Assembly (NCBI GenBank): GCA_963565915.1
Contig: OY751490.1
Coordinates: 2,914,001-2,978,000 of the forward strand
Reading direction: 5' to 3'
Length of the DNA: 64,000 nt
Source of the DNA: Entoloma clypeatum
Lineage: Eukaryota; Basidiomycota; Agaricomycetes; Agaricales; Entolomataceae
Made by a program: the position numbers and the translations under genes. Numbering within the stretch: position 1 is the stretch's first letter; every line of letters starts with the position of its first letter. The notes under the pieces were generated by a model. The model was not told the origin of the DNA, did not search any database, and saw only the letters and a program-made list of their open reading frames with translations. Positions 10,588 to 22,398 of the stretch are shown here, piece after piece.

Positions 10588-13500
10588 CTATGCTTTTTTC
10601 TCATTTTTGCGCTTACGATTGGGCTGTCCGCGATCAATCGCAGGGTCTGCTATTTGCGCGGACCTTGTCTCCAATAGCTAGCCGACTCTCTCGAGGCATT
10701 GTAGCCACTTCCGTCTCCAACCGGACACGTTGCTCCTCAGCCGTCCACCATGCCAAGAAATTTGCCTCCTGTTCAGCGTCTGGATGACCGGCCTTTTTGC
10801 GCGGCCCTTGCTTAGGTCGTTTAGGTGGTTTGGCTTCTCGAGCTCTTGAGGACATCTCAGTCGCCAACTTGACACGCTCCTCCTCAGCTGTCCACCACGC
10901 CAAGAAATCCGCCTCCTGTCGATGTTCTTTCTCTTCCTCCTGGATTTCGCGCAACGACCGCTTTTCCTTGTTCAGCCCGTCGGCGACCTGGTCGAGCTCA
11001 AACTGTTGAATTGCTACCAATGACATGCCCGCCGCTGACGGAGCAGGAGCGGTCACAGTTGGTTGGTTCCATGCTTTACCACTGTCATAGTGAAGTGTTA
11101 GGGGCAAAAATTGCATGTATTGAGGAATGATGACACCTACAGAGCACGGCGGATGCTGGGGCCTGGCGAAGAGGCTGACGATGTTGCTTGTCTTGCTGGC
11201 GCGATTAATGGTCCAAGACCGGGCATGCTTGATGAAGTTCTCGTGGGTGTCGTGGTAGATGGTTTCGTTGCAGGGCTCGAGCTAATGGAATGCGGCAAGG
11301 TGCGCGATGACGGTGGTGTGCTGGGTGGTGGTTGATGAGCTGATGTTGGTCGGGATGAAGGTCCCGCCTCCATGCTTTCTATGGGTCTCAAACCCCTTCG
11401 CAAATCGTGTCGTGACTGGGGCCTGGCTAGTGACGCATCTGAGAGAGCTTTCTGCAAAGGCAGTCTGGGTGGTGTCTTATTAGCGGCCTCCGCCATGACA
11501 GTTTTCATATCAACTCTGAATGAGGGTGAGTGTTTGACTTCTGAGGGCTTGCGCGTTCACCAACCTGGGAACACGGGTGGCTTTCCAGACAGGCGACGGG
11601 CCACCCACATCTGCAGGTTCTGAAACAGGGTGCATGGTCTGCACATCATTCGCCGTCAGCGTAGCCGAAACGTCAGCATCGTCCATAGCAAAGATGTCAT
11701 CGTTTGAAGGCGGTCGTCGTATAGCTTTGTGGGGTCGGAGGCTTGGACTCGAATGGGGGGGACCATCTCGGCTCAACCGGCTGGCCTTTCTGCGAACTTT
11801 CGACGGCGTCTGCGGCAGAGTGGTGAACTCTTCGTCCAAGAATTGGCTCACGGGCGAAGGTACGGATCGCATAGCCAGCCACTCAGCATGCCTCGCCATA
11901 GCATCGTTCGTTAACCGGCCGGATCGCGTTACCGGCGACTTTTCTTCCTGCTTCGCTCGAATATACCCAGCGAGTTGCTTCACCAAGGTGGGTGGAATGT
12001 CAACCAGCATACCAGTGTCAAGCAGGAGCTCCATGTTGATAGCCAAGAAACTTTGAATTCTCTCGATGAGCTGTTCAGCGAACAGATGTGACGCCTCGAC
12101 AAGAATATAACATGCGTTATAAAGGTTGACATGTTGCAGAATGGTAGCGGAGCACAAGAGAACAAGGCGATCGAGCAGAAGCTCCGTCTGTAAAAAAATT
12201 CAGGATAACTTACACTGCCGCATCACAAATGAACTCACTGCAACAGCCATGACATCAAAGACGAATTCCAAAACATCATCGACAGATGTTGCGAAATCCA
12301 AAGTATCAAAGATGTCCTCTGCGCCCCAGCACATGAACGAAAGAACGTACTCCATAACTCGCCAATCCAGATATTTCATGTTAATTGTCAGAATATTGTC
12401 GTTCCAACGCTTCACCGTCCAATCCTCTTCTTCGAAGAAGCTTGCAAAGAAGAGGGAGCGCGCCCGAAGAATTTCAGAATGACAAAACACGTCTCTGTCA
12501 GCTAGTTTCAAAACGATATCGGGTGCGAGCCCTGACCGCGACGGGTCATTTCTTCCAGAGATTTGGGCAGTTTGAAACAGTTCTTGCATCGCGACGCTTA
12601 GCGAGGGGTCTGGATGGCGTTTACTCGGCGATTTGAGCGCAAAAGTCAGCGTTGGAAGTTCAAAAACGTCTGCCAAGGCACGCAGGTCGGCTTTGATCTG
12701 ATGGGGATCACTCCTCAGTGCCCTCGTCCGGTCTTCAAGAACGGCGGCTATTCGGCGGTCCCATATCGCCAACAGGTCATCTGAGTAGAGGAACGTGAGG
12801 AAAATAAGGATGGATATCGGCTGACATCCGGCAAGGGAGAGGTGGGTTACTCGGTGACTGCTCTCGAGAACAACCGCAGGATGCACGCGTCGAAGATATA
12901 TCTTGTGTAGCTCGTTCGTAATGACCTGAGACCCTCCCAAGACGGCGCAAAACAGACGAGATCGAGCAGCAAGAATGATTCGGTGGCACGGAAAGACCTC
13001 TCCTGATGGCAAGTAAAGCATTACATCCGCACCATGTGCGATGCTGAATGCTGGAGTAAAAACAAGATGTTGATCTGTCTTTCCGTTCCTGCGATCTAGA
13101 ACGTCGAAGAGATCCAAAAGCCTGCGAATGTCGATCTCAACGTTGAAGTCATCCGTGTCATCGTCGTGATGGTGAAAAGAGCCGCCCAACAAATCAGCAT
13201 ACGAAGAAAGCACCGCTCGACCTCGATGCCCTTTTACCAGCGAAGCAGTCAAGTAGGGCTGTATTGTTGCAAGGTCTTCACCGAAACTGTTTCCACGGAC
13301 TTCAATAGGCTTCGGCTGGTATTCCATTCGAAGAGCGGCGAAGGCTCCCGTGCTATTCGCACATACCTGCGTAACACGTTGAAACTGTGATAATCGTTGG
13401 AATTTGAATGTTTTTCCAGAGACATTTTGGCCACTCCTCGTGATACGCGAGCGAGTCAAGACGTGCCCTGATTCAGTGCACACGATTATGGAGCCTTCAG

Positions 13501-15394
13501 AGCCCAGAGCAACATCCTATTACCAAAAAATCGATTACTTTTCGGCAGCAAGCCATGTGCGACGACAGACCTTGACCGCGCTGAAGCTCTTCCTCAAAGC
13601 CCATACGCGCTGAGGTTTGAAACCAGACTTCTCCCTCCCTGGCGTGGAACTAACGTCACCGGAATTGGGTGCAGAGAATGTGAACAATTCCCCTCTAACC
13701 GACAATGCGACCAACAGATCATCACAACTTGTTATCTTCGCAATTTTATCACCCTGGATAGTTTGCCGAGGTCGATGCGGTTGCATTCCAGCGGGAAACC
13801 CATGTACAGGAAAGCTGAAAGCAGAAATAGTTAAGAGGAATCGATAAAGAAAAAAGTGCTGCGCACTTGACCTTTACATGCCGATCGTTCCAAATGCAGA
13901 TTACATCCTGAGTGGCTACAAGGCATGCCATCACCGATTCCTTCAAGCCGCTAAGAATGATATCGCTCCCACATCACAGCACTTACAGCTAATGTGATAG
14001 ACAGGACAGGCTGAGTCACCCAAGACGCTATGCGAGGCAAAATTTGAGGCTCGGATGTCTTCGGGTAGCCTATGGGCTAGTGAGAGGTGTCCATCTTGGG
14101 AGATGAAACAGGACACACCCAGCTGCCCATTGTTGGTTCCCCAGGTATACACATCATGATCTGTCCAACACGCTGAAGCTCCCCTAGCAGCAGCAATACC
14201 CCTCACGACGACCTTCCTGAGAGCAGCTTGCACTTTCCTCGGTGTCGACTGGATAGGTTCTTCGATCCTCCCGAAACTTTCTCTTCCGGCCGGAGTGTCG
14301 AGAACATAGCCCAATTGTGAAAATCGGTTGAGCCCCCAGCTGAAGACTTCACCCGTTTTGGTGAGCGCCAGAGTATGATCTTGCCCTAGGGCAACCGATA
14401 TGATTGTGTGAGTAAAATGCGGCAAAGGTTTGAGAGTGTACTGCGTATGCTGGCCAGGGCCCAGACTGGTAGGTGACATAGGTATCGTCTCCAAAAGTTG
14501 ATGATATATGCTTCTTACCGTCCCCCACTGCCAAAACCACAGAGACGAAGATTGCCTTCAGGTTCGCATGTGACGACAGCTATCCAATATGTCAATGACA
14601 TTCTCAACGGCAGCATTTCGGGAAAATGACCTGTGTGGAGTTTTGACATCTGTATTTGACGGACATGGAGTGGAGAAAATCTTGATGAAAGCTTTCTCTT
14701 TTCCATATTGTCGTCCTTTTTCTGGATAACGACTTGATCAGGGTGTACCCTGTCTCCTGCGTCTCCCAAGCCTAGTGCAGCATTTCTAATGTAGAGTTGA
14801 GATGAGCTCAAAGATATGGAAAAAACCAGAACTACTACCTATTGGCCCCCCAAGTATAAAGTTCCGCATGAAGTGCGCCAGCCACTGGTTTCGTCCCCTC
14901 CAGCGTCGAGTTGTACAAATCAAAAGCCGAGTATCCCTCGAGGTCCTGCAAAGACCGATCTGTGTCCTCTCTCTGCAAAAGCAGGAGGCTGTGACGAATG
15001 TAGGTAGTTGGCGAGCAGATTTAAGTGCAAGGGGAAACTGCACATACGCAGCAGGGATATTCCCATTGTACAAAGTTCGGTGCAGAGGCGTCCAATGACT
15101 CTCTGTATCGGGGAGGTTGACGTTGATGGAAGGGTGTCGAAGAAGCAGCCTGACATATTCCAGTCCATCCGGAGCGGCACAGGCGAGGTGAAGCACCGTC
15201 CTCCCTCGATAATCGCGAGCATTAACGTTACACGCCATCCCCGAGGTCAATGAACTAGGTCGGCTCCATGATTTCGAGATTGCGGCGCTGGTGCTTGGAC
15301 CACTCCGCCCATGCGCGCGTTCGGCGCTGCCATCGAGCAGCCGCTGAAACGCTTGCTGATTCCGAGTATGAAAGTGGTCATGGAGCGTGCGCAT
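10588..15394 (-). CDS. Ankyrin-RCC1-BTB protein, IBtk-like
   Basis: One large multi-exon gene reading through six segments in order. N-terminus MRTLHDHFHTRNQQAF, then ankyrin repeats (nt about 15394-14900: NARDYRGRTVLHLAC, DTESHWTPLHRTLYNGN), then RCC1-type beta-propeller repeats (nt about 14800-13450: GQDHTLALTKTGEVFSWGLN, VYTWGTNNGQLG, SGHVLTRSR), a first BTB/POZ domain (nt about 13060-12650: FPCHRIILAARSRLF), a second BTB (nt about 12540-12000: DVFCHSEILRARSLFF), a disordered Ser/Pro-rich tail, and a C-terminal region with two near repeats of the form E(A/D)xFLAWWTAEEERVKLAT (nt 10950-10690). This is the arrangement of inhibitor of Bruton tyrosine kinase (IBtk) and fungal Btb3-like proteins, which act as CUL3 substrate adaptors. 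With a last splice the C-terminus is very basic (NRKRKNEKKA, stop 10588); unspliced, it stops at 10634. Exact exon limits in the middle are approximate. Confidence 0.88.
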
Positions 15395-15703
15395 GCAGAG
15401 ATATAGGTTGAACCTCGCAATCTCAGAAGGGAAAGACCTTCAAGAGATCGGACTGTCCAAATCGCTGTGCTCGCGTTGAGTCGAAGCACAGACTTGAAGG
15501 TGAAGTAAGAAACCGGTATGTCGAAGTAATGGGCAGAGGAGGCAAACGTTCCAATGAGTCAAGATTGTTTAGAGCCTCAGTGATGCCGCTGACGAACGTG
15601 TCCCACACTTGATCTAATCTAATCAATGGTGTACTTGGAAGGGGAGTGCAATGTGCGCTACTCAAGGGATAAAAAAGCAAGAATGATTATAACTCCAGAA
15701 CGT
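15395..15703. other. Intergenic, 309 bp, no gene seen
   Basis: Separates the start of the IBtk-like gene from the stop of eIF3j; both are on the minus strand. It probably holds the IBtk-like promoter and leader. Confidence 0.5.
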
Positions 15704-16693
15704 CTACATGAAATCGTCGGCGCGAGAGCCGAAATCATCTAGCGCCTCGTCATAAACATCCGTGTCCAACCTGATAACAAGATAGGTCAGCACCACCGAT
15801 CCCTCGATTGTCAAAGTTCAGCCTTACCTGGAAGACGCTTTTGCACCGCCTAGCACTGGTTTCGAGGCAGCTTTACTTTTCTTCTTCCCACTTGCCTTGT
15901 CTCTCTGCTCCCTTTGTTTCTCGTTCGCGAGCGTGGTGAGGCCACTGGCCGCCTTCCGCACTTCGACATCCTTCAGGGGGATCGCCAACTCCCGGACATG
16001 ATGCTCAATAAAAGAGGGGTAGAGGGGTTTGTTCTGATGTTGTTTGATGATAAACTCTATAATCCTCGAGGAAAGCTTTTGGAAGTCATCCTTCGTCCGC
16101 GGTTGGAAAGAAATGAGGGAGTCTAATTCGAGGTTAGATGTTCCTGAAGAGTGCAGAGGGGTTAGAATGGAGAAAAAGACAGGGAAGGGCCTATGGAAGT
16201 ACCTCCAAGAGCAGCCGCACCCAGTAGATCTGCGGCATTGTGAAGATCTGCATTCAATTCGCGTTCCCTGTCCCTGCGAGCTTTCTCCCGGGGATCGAGG
16301 ACTTCGTCTGAATCATATTCGTCTTCTTCCTCATTTCGCCGAGCCGCTTTTTCGGCCTCTTTCTCCGCAAGCTTTGCCTTGAGTGTCCCTTTCTTTTTTG
16401 GTGGTGCTGCAGGAGCGACTGTAACGGGCTCATCTTCTTCGTCTGATGAGGCTTCCCAGTCACTCTGGAGAAATGATCGTATGAAACGTTAGCAGAAGAG
16501 AGCGGCGGATCATACGGCTGGTGCTGCCTCCTCCTCGTCTTCGCCTTCCCATTTAGCAGCCTTGGATTTGACTGGTTTGGAGCCTTTGGAAGGGGTATCA
16601 CTGTCCGAGGATGTGTCTGCGTTGCGGTTGGGGGTAAGTCAAAGATATCAGCGATGGATGGCTGGTGTTATGAACGTTACCCCAATCAGACAT
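15704..16693 (-). CDS. HCR1: Translation initiation factor eIF3 subunit j (Hcr1)
   Basis: Five exons, 252 residues: 16693-16681 (13 nt), 16616-16516, 16464-16203, 16143-15828, 15770-15704. Begins MSDWDTSSDSD, acidic N-terminus, then KGTLKAKLAEKEAEKAARRN and EVLDPREKARRDRERELN, then the conserved helical core that includes SRIIEFIIKQHQNKPLYP and ends DEALDDFGSRADDFM. This is the standard eIF3j pattern, including the acidic Phe/Met C-terminal tail. Known role: loosely bound eIF3 subunit placed in the decoding centre of the 40S subunit, aids mRNA recruitment, start-site stringency and ribosome recycling. The 13-nt first exon leaves the start codon only 59 bp from that of COQ9 on the other strand. 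Confidence 0.95.
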
Positions 16694-16752
16694 TGTCGAT
16701 GGTGGAGGAGAACGATCAGTGAGTGGTTCCGAAAGCCGACGCTACACTGTCG
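16694..16752. promoter_or_regulatory. 59-bp bidirectional promoter, eIF3j/COQ9
   Basis: Only 59 bp separate the two start codons, so leaders and promoters of both genes must overlap or extend into the first introns. Both genes begin with very short coding exons. Confidence 0.55.
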
Positions 16753-17591
16753 ATGACGACGTGAGTGTCGTCCGTTGCGGATGATTTCCCGCTCTGATTG
16801 CTATAGTCTGCAGCGCACGCCTTCTCCAGCTTGCCATACCGCTCGTCCAATCCCATGGCTTTACGCGTGAAGCCCTCGCCCGCTCCGTCATAGCCCTTCC
16901 ACCCCCCGAAGCCCATTCAGAACCCTTGTCCGACACCGCCGTATCTGCTCTCTTTGGACACGGTGATCTTGCTCAAAGACGGCTCGTAAACGCCTGGCTT
17001 GACCAAGGTATTCAGCAAATACAATCAGCTCCTCCTGGCGCAACTTTAAAACAGGTTTTGCGCGCCCGGCTGCAACTGAATGAACCCGTATTGCACCACC
17101 TCCCGGAGGCAAGATGTCTCCTCTCGTGTGTGAAGTGCCTTCTTATTCCTCCCTGTTACAGGCCTTTGCACTTCTTGCCTCGCCGACTTCTGGACTGCTC
17201 CCCTTGCACCACGCCGCCCGGATCGCAGATGAAGCTTGTTACGCCACTGGAGATGCGTCTTTACAAGTGAGTGCCATTCTGCTTTGACCTCCCGCTGCTC
17301 TAATCCATCCACAACACTTCAGTTGGCATGGTATGCTCGGCGTGCGTCGGTTGCTGCAATATACACTGCCGCCGGTGAGTCAATATGTTGGCTTTTCAGG
17401 AAACGCGGTGAATAACTTTCTTTATGATAGAGCTTCACCAGTTGACTTCCCCGAATACAACCATTTATTTCCTGGACTCCCTGCTGGATGGATCGTCCTC
17501 ACTAGAATCGAGCCTCGGTGAGGTCGGCCTGTACTCCTCTTATATCATCAAAAGTTGGAAAGGAATTTTGAAGAGCTCTGGTGTATTCTAG
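16753..17591 (+). CDS. COQ9: Ubiquinone biosynthesis protein COQ9
   Basis: Five exons (16753-16760, 16814-17108, 17162-17266, 17323-17374, 17431-17591), 206 residues, summing correctly. Reads ARLLQLAIPLVQSHGFTREAL at the start, then the COQ9 signature ALFGHGDLAQRRLVNAWL and a C-terminal helix region with AWYARRASVAAIYTAAELH. Known role: lipid-binding TetR-like protein in the mitochondrial matrix that delivers ubiquinone intermediates to COQ7. The first coding exon is only 8 nt. Intron 17109-17161 starts with GC and ends with AG; GT alternatives break the conserved frame. No long classical presequence precedes the conserved region, so targeting may rest on the first amphipathic helix or on an unseen upstream exon. 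Confidence 0.93.
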
Positions 17592-17664
17592 ATTTAAGTG
17601 AGCAGTATGTTATACATGAGTTGTTCGTGACTGGGGGTTCCTTGTTTCCAACTCTCACATCAAC

Positions 17665-18295
17665 ATGGAAACCTCACAATACGGCTATGAACCCAATTTT
17701 TCTCTCAGTCACTCCGTAATTCTCGACCACCCTATAGCCCATGTATTTCCCGTCATTGGGACGTCTGACGGACTCGAACGCGTTACTCGCCTGTCCGGAT
17801 TATGTTCCGCCTTCGCGTTGTTGCAAGCTGATACTGTCGCTATCCCAGCTTCCGTTTCCTTAGACGACACCCATGTCCGTACTGCCTCTCCCTCGGATGG
17901 CTCGATTTCTGATTCTACTCTACGAAATCTCCCCCGTCAATTCTTCACGTTGACCGAAACAGTCCCTGTCCTTTTCGGGCTCGTGCATACCCGTGTGTCT
18001 TTGGCTGGCACCGTTACATACGACGAAGAGGCCAAACTAGGCTTGTATGAAACAGAAACAACATCGGGGTTTTCTATCAAAATATGGAAACTCCGCAGGT
18101 TCGAGGAAGTACAAGGAAATAGAACCCGAATCAGCGAGACCATCCGGGGAAGATGTCCCTCTTGGCTCAGAACCACCATACAGAAACAAGCCTCTGTAGC
18201 CCACATGTGCGTACTCATTCGTTTACGTGCTGCGCGAGTTCTGCTAACGCATTTTACGCAGTGCCCACATGGAATTATACTATACCTTGTTTTGA
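17665..18295 (+). CDS. Unknown protein, possibly START/SRPBCC-like
   Basis: Two exons (17665-18206 and 18262-18295), 191 residues. Reads METSQYGYEPNFSLSHSVIL, then DHPIAHVFPVIGTSDGLERV, later strands FGLVHTRVSLAGTVTYDEEA and IKIWKLRRFEEV, and ends HIAHMELYYTLF. The pattern of an opening strand, a helix after 'PIAHVFPVI', and a run of long strands before a C-terminal helix is like the helix-grip (SRPBCC) fold used for lipid binding, but no family motif confirms it. No signal peptide or membrane helix. Start is the first ATG, 73 bp after the COQ9 stop on the same strand. Confidence 0.75.
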
Positions 18296-18570
18296 CTACC
18301 TGCTTTGAGCCAGAACGTCTCTTCGTCTACATATCTGGTATCGGATTTAGTCTCGAGCCTTTTTTTTGTCAACAGTATCCTGGTTGTGATGCTCGGTAGA
18401 CTCTCAATTTGACACGGCCAGTTGTATGCGAGGAAATTAATTCGTGTCGCGTCTTCTGTGGTGGCAGCTAGTGGCGGCCCTCGTACGTTGTCAATAGATG
18501 TACATTTCGGCCCGAACTTTAGAACCAATGTACCACAAACTCCAAATCCTTCCTCTGTCACGGTTAGCCC

Positions 18571-21500
18571 ATGTCTTCACGTAAAAAAAGAAAACTAGAC
18601 AGTGAAGGAGGCGACGCTGGGGCATGCATTGGCGACGTTGTTGCCGATATTGACCTGGAGGTTCGCTTGCGACAGCGGTTGGCGGAAGCACTTGAATCGA
18701 GGATTACTTGGGCACTCATATTACAGGACGCGTTGAGGAAAGGTATATTCCCCCTGTTCTATGGGTTCTCTAATCGTATATTCTTTACTTTTAGGCAGCA
18801 ATGGCTCGACAACGGCGTTTGAGAATGCGGCGTTTGATACACTCTCTGCCATCGAGGCTCCTTTGGATATTCTTTTCACCCGCGAAGACTTCTCAATATG
18901 CAAAACCACCTCTTCTTCAGCGAGGAAAGATTCCCGTCCACCACCCAGACAAAAGCTCACAGTCAGAAATCCGGGAGCCAACTTCTTGTATATCAATTCA
19001 GGCGATCTCCATCCTCCATACGGGGAGAACCACATTCAAACGTACCTCCTGAGGTGTCCTCAATGTCTTCGAACCGCGTTCACGTCTCTCCAAGGTCTCT
19101 TGAATCACGCACGCATCTCTCACCGCTTAGAATGGGGCACGCATGACGAGTGTGTTAGGGCTTGTGCTGTGAGAGATCCAGAACTGGACATTACGTTGGG
19201 CATCGAAGTCGGTTTGGGTCCCAATGGACTGCGTCCAGGGCTCCGGAGCTTGTTCAAGATGGCCGTTGGAGCCCATCACCCCACCTCAGAACCGGACACG
19301 CATCTGAAAAATGCAGAACCACTCGCGCTTCCTCCTACGGCAAGTTTACACTTGACCCGAACGCTTGGGCTGCACGAGGACACGCCTGCGCTCGCGCCAT
19401 TCTTGGGAAAGCAACGTATACGACGGGGTATAAGAGTCTGGGACGAAGAGGAGGATGCAGATGTGGACGGTTTCGAAGGAACCGAGTTTCGTGAACGCGT
19501 CCGTGAGAACGGGAAAGGTGGCTTGCTTCCGCCCTACAGTCCCGAGCATGGTTGGAGAATGCAATACGCCCATCGTAACGAGTTTAGCCCCTTACATGCC
19601 ACCTCAGAACCGGCTGGAAACATGGAAGATGTGGGCGTAGTGCTCGACAGCAGTTCAGAAGAGTCGAGGGAACGTCGAACAACCCAAAACTCGGCACATA
19701 CAGAAAAGACGTCTATCTCCACGACTCCTGGTAGCAGATTCCACTTCATTGCACGCATCGTAGTTGTTGATCGAAGTTTGTGGATCCCTCCTGGTTCGCT
19801 GCCCTCGACACGCCTTTTCTTTTGTTTACTTACACTCTTTTCCTACGTCTTCATTTGCAGAACGACGTCAGGCTTGTGCAATCGCTCACCCATATAAATG
19901 GATGATTTCCATAGATTCCCCATCTTATGTGAGAACTTCCCGCTTCACTTCAATGCGCATCTTTGTTCATCCCGATTTTAGAGCCATCATATCACCACTA
20001 TTTTACAAACCGTTGTTGTATCGTCGCTTTCCGACTCCACGGGGAATTTACAATCCTTGACAACGTCCAAGCCTCCCTTCGTCGTCGTAGGCACGGCAGA
20101 TGAACCCTTTCTGGCAAAGATAGAGCTCTGCTTCAGTGGTACATCTAATATTTTAGGAGAAACCACCAGTCAAACGGTTGTCCTAGAGCACTGGGTTGAG
20201 GTGTGTTCTTTTCCGCTTCCCTCTTACGGTCATTTGATATGTTCAGTTGGATCCTCTCAAATCGTCTACTCCCGCATTGGGTGACGAACAAGTTGTAGAT
20301 ATAGAGCTGGACAAAGGAACAAAACTTCTGCCTATTCAGAATGGATATACGCCAATTGGGGCCAAATCTTTATGGCATGAACCAAACGAAGGTGTTCGGA
20401 AACGGCGTGAGGTTGATGCTACTTCTTCCCAAGGTATACACTCTTGAACTCAACTCTCAATCCGGCTAACATCGTTGCCAGAATACGAAAAAATTCTAGA
20501 AGACCTGTTGGACAAATTTCCTTTGACGCTGAAAAGTGAAACCTTCTGCGAAATTTGAGGCCCCCACTGATTGCGATGTGATAGATGTGAAGGGCAGTCG
20601 AGCTCCGCCCCAGGTACCCTACAAATTAGTTGTGACTATTGCTCAGTTCAAGAACCTTATTCCTGGCAGAAGAAAGGCGATTGAAGTACGTCAGATTCTC
20701 AGTATCATCGTACTCCGAATCATAGTGATTGGTCTTTCTCAGTGGGGACGTGCACATGCAATACGAAATGCTTATATGCAAGCCATACAAGAACAGCCTT
20801 CAGAAGGCTTGATACCATTGACAACAGCCGATGTCTTCACCTGGCTTTCCCGAAAAAGCCGCCCCACCACACCTCGCATCGGTTCTTCGCTTCCCAGGAA
20901 GGACAACAGCCGACGCGTTGAATGTGTAGGCGCTCAAACGTGGTGCCCGGTTTGTGGCCGGAAAGAAAGCGCAGAGGGCCGGACAGCAACTCCCAGCATG
21001 AAAACAGAGGCTGACCCTTCCCCGATGATGGTACCCTCTGGACTCCCAAGGATCGATTCGGCCGGGGGCGTGATCGCTCAATCGAAGCCTAACCCTTGCT
21101 GCTTCTGTCCCTGTCTTCTTGCGCAACCGGTAGCAAAAATGCCAATAGTGGACGTCTTCATCCGCTTGGGAAATTCAGATTCAGACAGCACCATTCTACA
21201 GTGCTATCGGACTGGCGGTAACTCAGACGGTATCAAAAAGTTCCGAGACGTGGATTTAGTCAAAGCAGCTCACCCTCAAATAACAACGGCAGTCCGCAAT
21301 ATACTTCACCGGCTAAAACTTCCGTCATTCCTCCCGTCATCCAACGAGATGCCATCTTCAGAATTCCCCCTTGAACGGATAGGAGGGTCCAAAGCATCTA
21401 TTGAGGTTCACCTAGCACCATACGCGGTCCTTGCGATCGCGACCAGGTCTTTCCTGCGAATACTCATTGAAGGCGGACTGCAAGCTTGCAAGAAAGACGA

Positions 21501-21762
21501 TGCGAGTTTCGCTGGGTCTGTCAGATCCAAGGAAAAGTTGAAGGCTTCTGAAGACGAGCGTAACGTCTCGTGTTTGCTGACGCCAGCGCATATCCTGAGC
21601 GGCGTGATTCGACGCCGGCGCGGATCCGATATCAAAAAGTGTGGGGTCAACAGGATGATATACGAACTGATGACGAGGTTGGGAGCACCGATGGAACCAA
21701 AGGACCAGGAAATCGCTGAGAAAGAGGAGACCACACCCGCGATCAAGTTGGAAGAATCATGA
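18571..21762 (+). CDS. YEATS-domain protein with C2H2-like zinc finger (YEATS2-like)
   Basis: Eight exons, 939 residues, all joins in frame (introns 18743-18794, 19794-19860, 19929-19981, 20201-20246, 20434-20481, 20536-20584, 20686-20742). Basic N-terminus MSSRKKRKLD; a Cys-x2-Cys...His-x4-His finger near nt 19050-19120 (CPQCLRTAF ... HARISHR); a YEATS domain across exons 3-4 (HPYKWMISIDSPSY, then SHHITTILQTVVVSSLSD and KPPFVVVGT); a conserved segment VPYKLVVTIAQFKNLIPGRR followed by EWGRAHAIRNAY; Cys-rich CPVC and CCFCPC motifs; and a C-terminal helical region (HPQITTAVRNILHRL). YEATS domains read acyl-lysine on histone H3. The layout resembles animal YEATS2 (ATAC complex) more than fungal Yaf9, Taf14 or Sas5. 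Complex membership here is inference. Confidence 0.85.
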
Positions 21763-22398
21763 TCTTGGAGACTATAGGGCTGTGCATCTGCATTTTTTTG
21801 CCGGAACCCGCGCTCCAACAGGTTCCTCAGCATATGGTGTAGAGGAAGAAGCTGACACAAAACCCGTGGAGCTGGACTGCAATACTGAACAGTCATTGAC
21901 ATCTGTCAAAAGGGTTACTACACAGGAGGTCGCTACACCGGCGGTTGGTTATCGCATTAGACGTCGTAAGCATCTGCTTTTTCGTTGGCTACCATACAGA
22001 ATTCACGGCCTTCAGGTCGAGGCCCTGTTGCGTTAAAGGCTTGGTAGTGGATTAGAGCTCCAGCTTTGTATCATGTTCGTGAGATCATTGATGAACAAAC
22101 GCGACATGTTTCTGCGGGGTGCTAGAAGGTGCTAGATGAGCTCTGGCTGCTTCTCCCTCGGAAGGGTTCGTGGAGACTTGGACGGCAAATCCGCGTATCT
22201 GGGAGAGCATTAAAAACCGCGCATTGGATCCGCAGGGCCACGGCCTTCGGACTTGACACGCTTCATCCTTGCTTCTTCCTGAAGGAAGCTTCGACTCCTA
22301 CCCCAAGGCACCTATAAAACGAAATATCTACGATCCTTTCATCTCTATCTTTTCTTCAAACCCATTTCTTTCTTCATTTCTCTTTAACGAATCCCGTC
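21763..22398. other. 636-bp intergenic region upstream of GH128 gene
   Basis: Holds an 84-codon plus-strand frame (21782-22036) without any family resemblance, probably 3' leader of the YEATS gene, and the promoter of the GH128 gene. No RNA gene or repeat is seen. Confidence 0.5.
22313..22319 (+). promoter_or_regulatory. TATA box of the GH128 gene
   Basis: A TATAAAA heptamer lies 80-86 bp before the start codon at 22399, followed by pyrimidine-rich sequence as in strongly regulated fungal promoters. It is the clearest TATA box in the window. Confidence 0.6.

Noticed and set aside
16254..16601. Basic minus-strand ORF of 115 codons
   Set aside because: Wrong-frame shadow of the eIF3j gene; the eIF3j frame with three introns matches the family throughout.
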